From Bacteroidales bacterium (GTDB lineage Bacteria > Bacteroidota > Bacteroidia > Bacteroidales > UBA932), in NCBI GenBank assembly GCA_017459075.1, contig JAFUDQ010000035.1, positions 1 to 64,000 of the forward strand: a stretch of 64,000 nt of DNA, written 5' to 3'. Below, in pieces: positions 41,305-51,269 of this stretch; the stretch's first letter is position 1; every line of letters starts with the position of its first letter. The translations under genes and the position numbers were made by a program. The notes beneath the pieces are model-generated. The model was given only the letters and a program-made list of their open reading frames with translations. It made no database searches and had not been told where the DNA came from.

Positions 41305-43086
41305 ATGAGCGAAGAACTTAACCCCGAGGTAGTAAATGCTGCCAAGGATGTAGCTGAAATCACAGAAGAAGCAAACGTCCCTTCTGTAAATTATGCAGAA
41401 TTGACCCTGGGAGAGCTATCCCAGATGTTCGAAGGCCTTATGGCTGATGAGGAAAGGATGAAACGTGCCAAGGAAGCAGAGAACATAAAAACTGCATTCT
41501 ACAAAAAATTAACAAAGGAAAAAGCAGAAATCAAACCCGCTGACACTGAGGAAGAGGCGGCAGAGGCTTCGAATATATTCGAATCCATTGAAAACGGATT
41601 CAAAACGCTCTATGCAAACTTCAAGAAAGAGCGTGCGGAATACAGCCGCAAGCAGGAAGAGGAGCGTGGCGCCAACCTGGTAGCCAAACAGGCTGTTATT
41701 GAGGACCTTAAGGCTCTTGTTGACAAGCAGGAGGACGTTACCGCAACCTTCCCTGAGTTCCGCGCAATTCAGGCAAGGTGGAGGGAAATCGGTCCCGTTC
41801 CGGCATCCGCTTTCCGTGATTTGAATGATACCTACCAGTTCTATGTAGAGAAATTCTATGACAAGGTCCAGATTAACCGCGACATGCGTGACCTTGACTT
41901 CCGCAAGAACCTGGAGGCTAAGCAGGGCTTCTGCGAAGAGGCTGAGCGTCTGGCAGAGGATGAGAATGTAATTGACGCATTCAAGGAGCTCCAGAAACTG
42001 CATGAGCAGTGGAAAGAGTACGGCCCTGTTGCCAAGGAGTTCCGCGATTCCATCTGGGACCGCTTCAAGGCAGCTACAGCCAAAATTAACAAGAATTACC
42101 AGGCTTATTTCGAGGGTCAGAAAGAGCAGCATGAAGAGAATCTTCAGGCAAAGATCGCCCTTTGTGAGAAGGTGGAAGCCATCGTCGCAAAAGAGGAAAT
42201 CGGCTCTTCAGAGTGGAGCACTCTTACCAAAGAGATTGAAGATATCCAGAAGGAATGGAAGACTATCGGCTACGCTTCAAAGAAAGAGAATCAGAAGGTT
42301 TATGCCCGCTTCCGTGCCGCTAATGACAAATTCTTCGAGCGCAAGCGCGTGTTCTATGCAGAGTATAAAGACGGCATGTCTGTAAATGCAGAGCGCAAAC
42401 TCGCAATTGTAGAGAAGGCAGAGGCTCTTAAGGACAGCACGGAGTGGAAGAAGACTACTGACGCCCTTATCCAGCTCCAGAAGGAGTGGAAAGAGATTGG
42501 CGCTGTTCCCCGCAAGAAGGCTGAGGCTCTCTGGAAGAGATTCCGCGCTGCATGCGACGAATTCTTCGCCCGCAAGGAAGAGAATGCCAAGAGTGAGTCC
42601 GGATTCCGCGAGAATCTCCGCGCTAAGAAGGCCCTGGTAGAGGAAATCAAGGCTATGGAGCCTTCAGAGGACAAGGCTCTCATGAAGGATCTCCTCCAGT
42701 CATATCAGGAGAAGTGGAACGCCATCGGCTTTGTTCCTTTCCGTGAGAAAGACGCCATCAACAAGGCTTACCGTGAGGCTCTCGAAGAGAAATTCAGCGA
42801 GCTGCTCGGCGGTAACGGACGCGGAAGCCGCCAGAATTCCGGCAAGGGCGCTCCCAAAGGACAGAGGACTCTGTCAGAGAAGGATAAACTCATTCAGCAG
42901 TACAACCGCCTGCAGCAGGAAGCCCAGACCTGTGAGAACAATATAGGCTTCTTTGCAGCATCCAAGAATTCTGAACCTCTTATCCGCCAGATGCAGGAGA
43001 AGATTGAAGGATACCGTGCAGAGCTCAAGGAACTTGAGGCTAAAATCCTCAAGCTGGAGGAAGGCTCAAATGAGTCAGAGGAGTAG
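41305..43086 (+). CDS. DUF349 repeat protein
   Basis: This 593-residue, highly charged, helical protein carries about five DUF349 repeats from residue 140 to 500. Each has the pattern K..W..IG.(V/A)..K....W..F (RWREIGPVPASAFRDL, QWKEYGPVAKEFRDS, EWKTIGYASKKENQK, EWKEIGAVPRKKAE, KWNAIGFVPFREKD). The C-terminal ~70 residues form a coiled coil. It has no signal or membrane segment. DUF349 proteins are common in Bacteroidota and their function is not established. A TATATTTG -7 box lies upstream without a clear -33. Confidence 0.85.
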   Translation: MSEELNPEVVNAAKDVAEITEEANVPSVNYAELTLGELSQMFEGLMADEERMKRAKEAENIKTAFYKKLTKEKAEIKPADTEEEAAEASNIFESIENGFKTLYANFKKERAEYSRKQEEERGANLVAKQAVIEDLKALVDKQEDVTATFPEFRAIQARWREIGPVPASAFRDLNDTYQFYVEKFYDKVQINRDMRDLDFRKNLEAKQGFCEEAERLAEDENVIDAFKELQKLHEQWKEYGPVAKEFRDSIWDRFKAATAKINKNYQAYFEGQKEQHEENLQAKIALCEKVEAIVAKEEIGSSEWSTLTKEIEDIQKEWKTIGYASKKENQKVYARFRAANDKFFERKRVFYAEYKDGMSVNAERKLAIVEKAEALKDSTEWKKTTDALIQLQKEWKEIGAVPRKKAEALWKRFRAACDEFFARKEENAKSESGFRENLRAKKALVEEIKAMEPSEDKALMKDLLQSYQEKWNAIGFVPFREKDAINKAYREALEEKFSELLGGNGRGSRQNSGKGAPKGQRTLSEKDKLIQQYNRLQQEAQTCENNIGFFAASKNSEPLIRQMQEKIEGYRAELKELEAKILKLEEGSNESEE

Positions 43087-43111
43087 AATTTATTCATCAA
43101 ACTGATTTGAA

Positions 43112-45004
43112 ATGAAGAAAAATACCGTTATAGGCTGGGTCCTCATCGCCGCCATCATGATTGGCTTCATGGTGATTCAGTCAAACCAGATGGAGAAGCA
43201 GCGTGCTTCAATGCTTGCGCAAAAGCACGTCAGGGATTCCATCGAACAGGTACAGAGAAAGGCAGATTCAGTGGCGAAGGCAGAGAGGGATTCCCTCATT
43301 GCCGCAGGAGTCATCAAGGAGGATGCCCCGGTTGTAGAAGAAACCACAGCCCAGGGCCCCGCCTTTAAGGACAGCCTTCTTATTAAGGCATCAGATGAGT
43401 CCGCCCAGGCTCAGCTTGTTACCCTGTCAAATGAGAAACTGGAGGTTACCCTTACGACAAAGGGCGGTCAGCCTTATTCCGCCCATGTAAAGGATTACAC
43501 CAATTATGACAAGAGTGACCTTTACCTTTTCAACTGTGCCGCTACACCTAACGCAAGTACTTATAATGTAGCTATTTACGTTAACGAACTTGTCAATACC
43601 AAAGACTTTAACTTCGAGGTAGCCAGCGCCACTGACTCTTCCGTTGTAATGCGTCTTCCTTTCGCTGGTGGCGGTTACATAGAGCAGGCATATACGCTGA
43701 AGAAAGACTCTTACCTGGTAGACAACACGCTGTCTTTTGTGAATCTTGACATTCCCAAGAATGTTTATTCATTTGACGTAGACTGGAATGTTATCGTTCC
43801 AAGGATGGAAAAAGGCTACCGCAACGAGATGCAGTATTCCCTTGCGGCCTACCGTCTTGACGGTGACGATGATCCTGAGGAGTTTGCAAAGGGACGCAAC
43901 GGCAATGTCAGTGTTAATTCCAAGATATCCTGGCTTGCATATCACCAGCAGTTCTTCTCTGCTATTTTCAGGGCAAAGGACAACTTCGACGCTCTTCAGT
44001 CTGCCGTTGCCTATGTTCCTGAGAATGAGCCCGGTCATAACCTCATGGCTTGCGGAGCCCGCTTCAAGAAGGAACTTGACCTAACTTCCCAGGAAAGGGT
44101 GTTCGAGCACGAGTTCTATTTCGGCCCCAACAATTACAACGGCCTTAAGTCCCTTGACCAGAAGTATGAGAAGACCATCCCTCTGGGCGGCAGTATCATC
44201 GGCCTGTTCACAAGGTACGTCATCATTCCTGTATTCGACTTCCTCAATGGTTTTAACCTGAACTTCGGTATCATCATCCTCCTGATGACTATTTTTATCA
44301 AGATTGTGGTGTTCCCGTTGTCATTCAAGTCCTTCTCATCATCGGCAAAGATGCAGATCCTGAAACCGGAGGTTGAGAAGATAAATGCAAAATATCCGAA
44401 GCCGGAGGATGCCATGAAGAAGCAGCAGGCCACTATGGCCCTGTATAAACGGGCCGGTGCCAGCATGATGGGAGGATGCCTTCCGATGTTGCTCCAGTTC
44501 CCGATTCTCTGGGCAATGTTCCGATTCTTCCCTGCTTCCATCGAACTTCGCCAGCAGCCTTTCCTTTGGGCGGAAGACCTCAGCGCCTATGATTCAATCC
44601 TGAATTTCGGCACCAGCATTCCGCTTATCGGAGACCATCTTTCCCTCTTTGCCCTGCTCATGGCGGTTTCAATGTTCTTCTATACGAAACTGACCCAGAC
44701 ACAGATGTCAAGCAATGACCCCAACGGCAAGATGATGCGCTTCATGACCATGTATTTCATGCCTATCATGATGTTCGTCATTTGTAACAATCTTTCTTCC
44801 GGTCTTAGCTACTACTATCTGCTTTCCAATATCATCACTATGATAACCACCTGGGTTATCCGCAAGTGGGTTGTGAAGCCGGAAGATGTATATGCACGCC
44901 TTAAGGCTACAGAGGGCAAGCCTATGCCTAAGAGCAAATGGCAGCAGAGGCTGGAAGAGGCTCAGAAGATGCAACAGCAGCAGATGAGAAATGCTAGAAG
45001 ATAA
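43112..45004 (+). CDS. yidC: Membrane protein insertase YidC
   Basis: This 630-residue protein has an N-terminal membrane helix, a large periplasmic beta domain (about 60-350) and a C-terminal five-helix insertase core. The core contains FKSFSSSAKMQILKPEV, a cytoplasmic helical hairpin and GASMMGGCLPMLLQFPILWAMF. It inserts inner-membrane proteins alone or with SecYEG. Its C-terminal basic, Gln/Met-rich tail overlaps the start of the YggS gene by 14 bp. Confidence 0.95.
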   Translation: MKKNTVIGWVLIAAIMIGFMVIQSNQMEKQRASMLAQKHVRDSIEQVQRKADSVAKAERDSLIAAGVIKEDAPVVEETTAQGPAFKDSLLIKASDESAQAQLVTLSNEKLEVTLTTKGGQPYSAHVKDYTNYDKSDLYLFNCAATPNASTYNVAIYVNELVNTKDFNFEVASATDSSVVMRLPFAGGGYIEQAYTLKKDSYLVDNTLSFVNLDIPKNVYSFDVDWNVIVPRMEKGYRNEMQYSLAAYRLDGDDDPEEFAKGRNGNVSVNSKISWLAYHQQFFSAIFRAKDNFDALQSAVAYVPENEPGHNLMACGARFKKELDLTSQERVFEHEFYFGPNNYNGLKSLDQKYEKTIPLGGSIIGLFTRYVIIPVFDFLNGFNLNFGIIILLMTIFIKIVVFPLSFKSFSSSAKMQILKPEVEKINAKYPKPEDAMKKQQATMALYKRAGASMMGGCLPMLLQFPILWAMFRFFPASIELRQQPFLWAEDLSAYDSILNFGTSIPLIGDHLSLFALLMAVSMFFYTKLTQTQMSSNDPNGKMMRFMTMYFMPIMMFVICNNLSSGLSYYYLLSNIITMITTWVIRKWVVKPEDVYARLKATEGKPMPKSKWQQRLEEAQKMQQQQMRNARR

Positions 45005-45641
45005 ATTAAGAGCCATACTTGATAAACTGCCATCAGGGGTTCGCCTGGTGGCAGTTTCAAAATTCCACCCGGCAGAAGCTGTTATGGAAGCCTACAACGC
45101 CGGGCAGAGGGTTTTCGGGGAAAGCCGTCCGCAGGAGTTTATGGCTAAGGCAAAGGCTCTTCCTGATGACATCTGCTGGCATTTCATCGGCCATCTCCAG
45201 ACTAACAAACTAAAAATGGTCCTTCCTTATGTGTCGATGGTTGAATCCATTGATTCATTGCACCTTCTGGAGGCTGTGAACCGATGGGGACTTGAAAACG
45301 GCCGGAAAACCGATGTCCTTCTGGAACTTCATGTTGCTGCGGAGGAAACCAAACAGGGCTTTTCAGAAGATGAGATTCTGTCGTTGCTCAAGCAGGAGTG
45401 GACCGGAGTCCGCTTGCGCGGCATCATGGGTATGGCAACAAATACGGACGATGAATCTGTCGTTTGTGCAGATTTCAAGAGACTGAGTGACTTTAAACAA
45501 TTGATTAACAGGGAATTCCCTCTGCTCGACAGTTTCACTGAGCTGAGCATGGGAATGTCCGGAGACTGGCCACTGGCTATCCGCTATGGTTCAACTATAG
45601 TAAGAATAGGCACGGCTATCTTCGGAGAAAGGCAATACTAA
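44991..45641 (+). CDS. YggS/PLPBP family PLP-binding protein
   Basis: This 216-residue alanine-racemase-like TIM barrel has the PLP lysine in LVAVSKFHPAE, GESRPQEF, WHFIGHLQTNK and ELSMGMSGDWPLAI. These proteins maintain PLP and amino-acid balance. It is slightly shorter than E. coli YggS. It starts inside yidC, so the two are probably translationally coupled. It precedes the antiporter gene by 2 bp. Confidence 0.92.
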   Translation: MLEDKLRAILDKLPSGVRLVAVSKFHPAEAVMEAYNAGQRVFGESRPQEFMAKAKALPDDICWHFIGHLQTNKLKMVLPYVSMVESIDSLHLLEAVNRWGLENGRKTDVLLELHVAAEETKQGFSEDEILSLLKQEWTGVRLRGIMGMATNTDDESVVCADFKRLSDFKQLINREFPLLDSFTELSMGMSGDWPLAIRYGSTIVRIGTAIFGERQY

Positions 45642-45643
45642 AT

Positions 45644-47899
45644 ATGGGTGAACTTGAACCAATGATAAAGGACCTTGCTCTGATTCTTATTTTTGCCGGC
45701 GCGATGACTCTTATTTTCAAGAAGCTGGGACAACCGCTTGTCCTGGGCTATATCGTTGCGGGTTTTCTGGCAGGTCCTCATTTTGGTTTGCTCCCTTCCG
45801 TGGTTGATACGGTGAATGTTCACCTGTGGTCAGACATTGGTGTAATCTTCCTTTTGTTTGCCCTTGGCCTGGAATTCAGCTTCAAGAAAATACTTAAAGT
45901 AGGTGGGACGGCCGTTGTGGCGGCCCTGGTAATCATTGTCGGAATGATTTTCCTGGGCTTTACCCTGGGTACAGCTTTCGGCTGGCAGAAGATGGATGCT
46001 CTTTTCCTTGGTGGAATGATTGCAATGTCTTCTACTACAATTATTTACAAGGCCTTTGATGACCTTGGACTTCGCAAGAAGCAGTTTACGGGACTTGTTC
46101 TAAGCATCCTTATTCTTGAAGATATCCTTGCGGTTGTGCTAATGGTGCTTTTGTCCACCATTGCAGTGAGCAACAGCGTTAATGGCTTTGAGCTTGTCCA
46201 GAGCATTGCCAAACTTGCTTTCTTCCTGATCCTGTGGTTTGTGGTAGGCTTGTACATCATCCCTATTTTCCTGAAGTGGGCCAGGAAACTGCTTACCGGT
46301 GAGACCCTTCTTGTCGTCGCCCTTGGACTTTGCTTCGGTATGGTGGTGTTCGCTGCCGCTATGGGTTTCTCTGCCGCCTTCGGCGCCTTTATCATGGGCT
46401 CTATACTTGCGGAAACTATTGAAGCAGAAAGGATTGACAAGCTTGTAAATCCTGTAAAGGACCTCTTCGGGGCTATATTCTTTGTGTCTGTTGGAATGAT
46501 GGTAGACCCTGCCATGATTGCCCAGTATGCATTGCCTATAATTCTTATTACCCTTACGGTAATAGTGGGCCAGGCTACTTTCGCTACCCTTGGCGTACTA
46601 CTGTCCGGACAGCCCCTTAAGACTGCCGTCCAGTGCGGATTCAGCCTTACCCAGATTGGAGAATTCGCATTCATTATTGCGGCCCTTGGCCAGTCCCTGA
46701 AGGTTACGAGCGATTTCCTTTACCCTATCGTGGTGGCTGTGTCGGTCATTACAATCTTCCTGACTCCGTATATGATACGTCTTGCGGAGCCGTTCTACGG
46801 CCTCCTTAGCAAGCGTTTGCCTAAGAAATGGCTGGATTTAGCGAACCGGGTTGCTGACCGTGGCTCTTCCTCCGCAGCCCAGGATGACAGCAGCTGGCGG
46901 AAGTATCTCAGGTCTACTGTTACGACGGTGCTTATATACGGAATTGTCGCATTCGCCATCACTGCCCTGGCTTTCCTGTGGTTTGTTCCGCTGATGGACA
47001 GTATCCTCCCCGGAACCGTCGGCAAGGCACTGTCGGCATTGGGAATATTGATTGTGCTGGGACCTTTTATTTATACGATAAGCCTCAGGCATACGTTTTC
47101 AGATGATTTCAAGAAGCTGTGGGGAGAGAACCGTAATTATATGCCGCTTCTTGTGGCGATAGTGATTGTCCGTTTCCTTATTGCGATGGGCTTTGTGTTC
47201 TATGTCCTTTACAGTCTTTTCCATCTGAGGGGAATTCCTATTTTCCTTTTGGCTTTCGCTGCGGTTATCTTTATTTTGAGCAGCCGGCTTATCCGTCGCC
47301 AGTCCCTCAGGATTGAGAGTAACTTCAAGGATAACCTCAGGGCCCGTGATGTTCAGGCCGAGTATCTTGGACAGAAGCAGCCGGAGTATGCTTCCCGTCT
47401 GATTTCCAAGGATTTGCATTTTGCTGATTTTACTGTGCCAGGTGATTCAGAGTGGGCTGGAAAGACTCTTGCGGAGCTGAATCTGGGGCGCCGCTTCAGT
47501 ATTCATGTGGCTTCAATTCTTCGCGGGAATGTGAGGATTAATGTGCCGGAGGCTCATGAGCATGTTTTCCCGCAGGATGTGCTTCAGGTTATTGGTACGG
47601 ATACTGATATGGAGGTTTTCTCTCGTGAGCTTAAGTCAAGTGGCAGGGCTTTGGATGAGGATGTTGCGGCTCGCAGTGAGATGGTTCTTCGCCAGGTTAT
47701 TATTCATGAGAATTCTCCTTTCAATGGCAAGACTATTAAGGAGTGTGGTATTCGCAAGGATTATCATTGCCTTATCGCGGGGGTGGAGACTAAGGATGGC
47801 AAATTGTACCAGCCTGCGGTTGATATTCCTTTTGTTGTTGGCGATGTTGTCTGGGTTGTCGGCCAGAAGGCCGATGTCGGATTATTACTTCAGGTTTAG
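45644..47899 (+). CDS. CPA2-type cation:proton antiporter with two C-terminal regulatory domains
   Basis: This 751-residue protein has a Kef/CPA2 membrane domain (about 1-390, LGYIVAGFLAGPHFGLLP, FALGLEFSFKKILK) and then a second block of four or so helices (about 420-550). Two RCK-C/TrkA-C-like domains follow at about 580-660 (WAGKTLAELNLGRRFSIHV) and 675-751 (FNGKTIKECGIRKDYHCLI). No NAD-binding TrkA-N domain separates them, unlike KefB/KefC. It likely exchanges K+ or Na+ for protons. It converges with lpxB, overlapping it by 15 bp. Confidence 0.85.
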   Translation: MGELEPMIKDLALILIFAGAMTLIFKKLGQPLVLGYIVAGFLAGPHFGLLPSVVDTVNVHLWSDIGVIFLLFALGLEFSFKKILKVGGTAVVAALVIIVGMIFLGFTLGTAFGWQKMDALFLGGMIAMSSTTIIYKAFDDLGLRKKQFTGLVLSILILEDILAVVLMVLLSTIAVSNSVNGFELVQSIAKLAFFLILWFVVGLYIIPIFLKWARKLLTGETLLVVALGLCFGMVVFAAAMGFSAAFGAFIMGSILAETIEAERIDKLVNPVKDLFGAIFFVSVGMMVDPAMIAQYALPIILITLTVIVGQATFATLGVLLSGQPLKTAVQCGFSLTQIGEFAFIIAALGQSLKVTSDFLYPIVVAVSVITIFLTPYMIRLAEPFYGLLSKRLPKKWLDLANRVADRGSSSAAQDDSSWRKYLRSTVTTVLIYGIVAFAITALAFLWFVPLMDSILPGTVGKALSALGILIVLGPFIYTISLRHTFSDDFKKLWGENRNYMPLLVAIVIVRFLIAMGFVFYVLYSLFHLRGIPIFLLAFAAVIFILSSRLIRRQSLRIESNFKDNLRARDVQAEYLGQKQPEYASRLISKDLHFADFTVPGDSEWAGKTLAELNLGRRFSIHVASILRGNVRINVPEAHEHVFPQDVLQVIGTDTDMEVFSRELKSSGRALDEDVAARSEMVLRQVIIHENSPFNGKTIKECGIRKDYHCLIAGVETKDGKLYQPAVDIPFVVGDVVWVVGQKADVGLLLQV

Positions 47900-49024
47900 T
47901 TCGGAGAGCATGGCGGCGGCGACTTTTTCGGAGGCGCCGCGGCCGCCGAGGAGGCTGCGGATTTCCAGGTAGCCGGTTTTCATGGAGCGGATATAGTCCT
48001 GGTCGGAAGTTAGCCGGATAACTTCTTCCGTCACCTTGGCGGCATTGAAATCTTCCTGCAACAACTCCTTGAAAACAAGCCTGTTAGCAATAAGATTTCC
48101 AAGACTGATATATTTGACCTTGATAATTCTTCTGGCAATTGCCGCATTGATGGCGCTGGTGGCGTATACAACGACCTGGGGAGTATCGGCAATAGCCGTC
48201 TCCAGAGAAGCCGTGCCTGAATTCACAACTGCTGCTGCAGCGTGGCGAATAATTCGCTGTGTCTTTCCAAAGACAACTTCAAGTTTGCTGTCGCCTCCAG
48301 TCCAAGGGGCATAGTCTTCAATGCTGCGGGACGGCGCTCCTGCCACTAGGAATTTATAATTCTCATATCCGGGAGTAGCTGAAAGGCGGTTTGCTATTTC
48401 CTTGAAAACAGGCATCATGGACTTGACTTCTCCTTTCCTTGAGCCGGCAAGCATGGCAATATATGGCTGCCCGCAGGCTTCTTCAGGAGCATGGGACTCC
48501 TCTTCCATCGCATCCATCAGCGGATTGCCGCAATAAATGTAGGGAACACCCTTCGCATCGAAATACGGCTTCTCGAAGGGGAAGACAATGAAGAGCCGGT
48601 CTACGTATTTTTTAATCTTGGCGATTCGGCCTTCACGTGAGGCCCAAACCTTCGGGGCAATGTACCAGAATACTTTGAGTCCGTGGTTATGTGCGAATTC
48701 GGCTATTTTCAGGTTGAATCCGGGGTAGTCAATCAGGATTACTACGTCGGGTGCCCAGGAAAGTATGTCTTTTTTGCAGTTCTTGAGGTTGGAAAGTATT
48801 GTCCCGGCTTTTAGTATTACATCTTTGAAGCCCATGATTGCGCCTTCTTTGTAATCTTTTACAAGCGCGTTAACTCCAGGGCGGTTGGCTTTTGATACTG
48901 CATCCATGAGGGAGCCTCCCCAGAAGCGTATGTCGGCATCCGGGTCTTTAGCAAAAAGGCCTTTCATGAGGTTGGAGCCGTGAAGGTCTCCGGATGCTTC
49001 GCCAGCTATGATGTAATACTTCAT
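47885..49024 (-). CDS. lpxB: Lipid-A-disaccharide synthase
   Basis: This 379-residue GT19 glycosyltransferase begins with the family motif YIIAGEASGDLHGSNL. It has ILIDYPGFNLKIAEFA, YIAPKVWASREGRI and the C-terminal AVVNSGTASLETAIADTPQVVVY. It joins UDP-2,3-diacylglucosamine and lipid X in lipid A synthesis at the inner membrane. It follows surE by 4 bp on the minus strand. Confidence 0.95.
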   Translation of the reverse strand: MKYYIIAGEASGDLHGSNLMKGLFAKDPDADIRFWGGSLMDAVSKANRPGVNALVKDYKEGAIMGFKDVILKAGTILSNLKNCKKDILSWAPDVVILIDYPGFNLKIAEFAHNHGLKVFWYIAPKVWASREGRIAKIKKYVDRLFIVFPFEKPYFDAKGVPYIYCGNPLMDAMEEESHAPEEACGQPYIAMLAGSRKGEVKSMMPVFKEIANRLSATPGYENYKFLVAGAPSRSIEDYAPWTGGDSKLEVVFGKTQRIIRHAAAAVVNSGTASLETAIADTPQVVVYATSAINAAIARRIIKVKYISLGNLIANRLVFKELLQEDFNAAKVTEEVIRLTSDQDYIRSMKTGYLEIRSLLGGRGASEKVAAAMLSELNLK

Positions 49025-49028
49025 TATT

Positions 49029-49877
49029 TTAAAAATCCTTGTTCAATGTCGAATCCTCTTTTAGGGCGGCGGTTTCAGTGGGGTCGGAGGTCATGATGTT
49101 ATGGGCGGTGACGGAGATGTATCCGTCCCTTACAAGATGATGGTCAGAGAGGGGAGTGTTGTTCTCACTGTCGATGAATGTTCCTATCATCATATAGTAT
49201 TTCTCTCCGTCTTCCTCTTTGTTCATCTGCGAGCTGAACATCTCCATCGTCATGCCAAGGCGCCTGTAAATATCGGGATTCCAATCAGTGAATTCCTTTA
49301 CCCATCGGCCTAAACCCATATGGCCTGTGCGTATGCCTTTAGTGTCCTTTAAATCAGGGAAGTTGACGTTGTAGTAGACGCCGAATGGGGCGTTTTTGCT
49401 GCGGTTGTAAAGGTCTTCGAATATGGCGGGGAAGTATTTTTCCACGTTGGAGAAATCTGCATCCGGATGAATGTTGTCGATGGAGACTCCGATGCCGGGG
49501 ATGCCATTGAGGGCTGCTTCCATCACGGCGCCCAGGGTGCCGGAATAGCAGGCTGCTGTGGCTGCATTGGAACCATGGTTGATACCGCTGATGACTACGT
49601 CCGGCTTAGGGTCTCCGAAGTTGATACCGTACTTGACGCAACTTGCCGGGGTAGAATCCAGATAGGCCCAGTGGCAGCCGTCATACTCTCCCAAGTCCTT
49701 GTAAGCCAGTTTTTTTATGCCGATGCTTACCGCCATTCCCATTCCGGACTGATGGAATTTGGGGCCGATGACGCTGACGTTTCCGAATCTTGACATTATT
49801 CTTGCAAGTACCCTGATTCCCTTGGCGTTATAGCCGTCGTCGTTGGTGATAAGTATGTTTAATTTTCCGTTAATCAT
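49029..49877 (-). CDS. surE: 5'/3'-nucleotidase SurE
   Basis: This 282-residue phosphatase has the metal-binding ILITNDDGYNAKGI, SVIGPKFHQSGMG, VVISGINHGSNAATAACYSGTLGAVMEA and a C-terminal region ending PLSDHHLVRDGYISVTAHN. SurE hydrolyses nucleoside monophosphates. It pairs with lpxB, a common Bacteroidota arrangement. It is divergent from gapA. Confidence 0.94.
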   Translation of the reverse strand: MINGKLNILITNDDGYNAKGIRVLARIMSRFGNVSVIGPKFHQSGMGMAVSIGIKKLAYKDLGEYDGCHWAYLDSTPASCVKYGINFGDPKPDVVISGINHGSNAATAACYSGTLGAVMEAALNGIPGIGVSIDNIHPDADFSNVEKYFPAIFEDLYNRSKNAPFGVYYNVNFPDLKDTKGIRTGHMGLGRWVKEFTDWNPDIYRRLGMTMEMFSSQMNKEEDGEKYYMMIGTFIDSENNTPLSDHHLVRDGYISVTAHNIMTSDPTETAALKEDSTLNKDF

Positions 49878-49906
49878 TGGTATTTAAACGATTAATGTTT
49901 TTTTTG

Positions 49907-49938
49907 TTTGCAAAGGTATGATATTTTAGTTAAATTTG
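49907..49938 (+). promoter_or_regulatory. gapA promoter
   Basis: TTTG (49907-49910) and TAAATTTG (49931-49938) are 20 bp apart. The predicted start is near 49945, giving a leader of about 50 nt. Confidence 0.8.
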
Positions 49939-49970
49939 CAGTCCCTAAATAGAAGATTTTATAATTATAG

Positions 49971-50993
<1,023 letters not shown>

Positions 50994-51053
50994 CGAAGTC
51001 GCTTCAAAATGCATTTGCATCACAAAGTAAGCTTTACTTTATGACCATCCACA

Positions 51054-51080
51054 AAGGCTGCCGGAAACGGTGGCCTTTTT
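51054..51080 (+). terminator. gapA terminator
   Basis: AAGGC (51054-51058) pairs with GCCTT (51073-51077) around a CCG-GAAA-CGG inner hairpin and is followed by TTT. Confidence 0.75.
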
Positions 51081-51092
51081 AATGTCCATGGC

Positions 51093-51227
51093 ACACCAAA
51101 GCACAGCCCTCCCAATCCGGTTCGCTTCGCTCATCCCACCATACGTGGGCCTGACGGCCGCACTTTGGTCCCCCCATTTACGAGGCCATGGGTGGCCACG
51201 CCTCTTGGGAGGGCTGTGCTTTGGTGT
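51093..51227. repeat. Palindromic dispersed element, copy 2 (conserved core, private arms)
   Basis: Perfect 23-bp arms (51093-51115 and 51205-51227) enclose an 89-bp core (51116-51204) that starts and ends exactly like the core at 26963-27040. The arm sequence (ACACCAAAGCACAGCCC... on the left) is unrelated to copy 1. Core hairpins change in step with copy 1: GGCC-ATGGGT-GGCC here where copy 1 has GGAC-ACGGGC-GTCC. GTGGGCC/GGCCGCAC here replaces CGGC/GCCG. It lies between gapA and the CocE-type gene. Confidence 0.85.
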
Positions 51228-51252
51228 ATATGGCAGAAAATTGCTATATTAG
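51220..51252 (+). promoter_or_regulatory. Possible promoter using the element's right arm
   Basis: TTTG at 51220-51223, inside the right arm of the palindromic element, lies 21 bp before TATATTAG (51245-51252), one mismatch from TAnnTTTG. The ATG of the hydrolase is at 51270. The duplicated TATGGCAGAAAA (at 51229 and again at 51269) flanks this site. Confidence 0.4.
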
Positions 51253-51269
51253 CAGAAAAATGTACTTGT

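Noticed and set aside
51070-51252. Small plus-strand frame through element copy 2 (RFASLIPP peptide)
   Set aside because: Similar peptides can be read in copy 1 only because the DNA core is conserved. Length differences and the arm sequence break the frame, so a coding role is unlikely.
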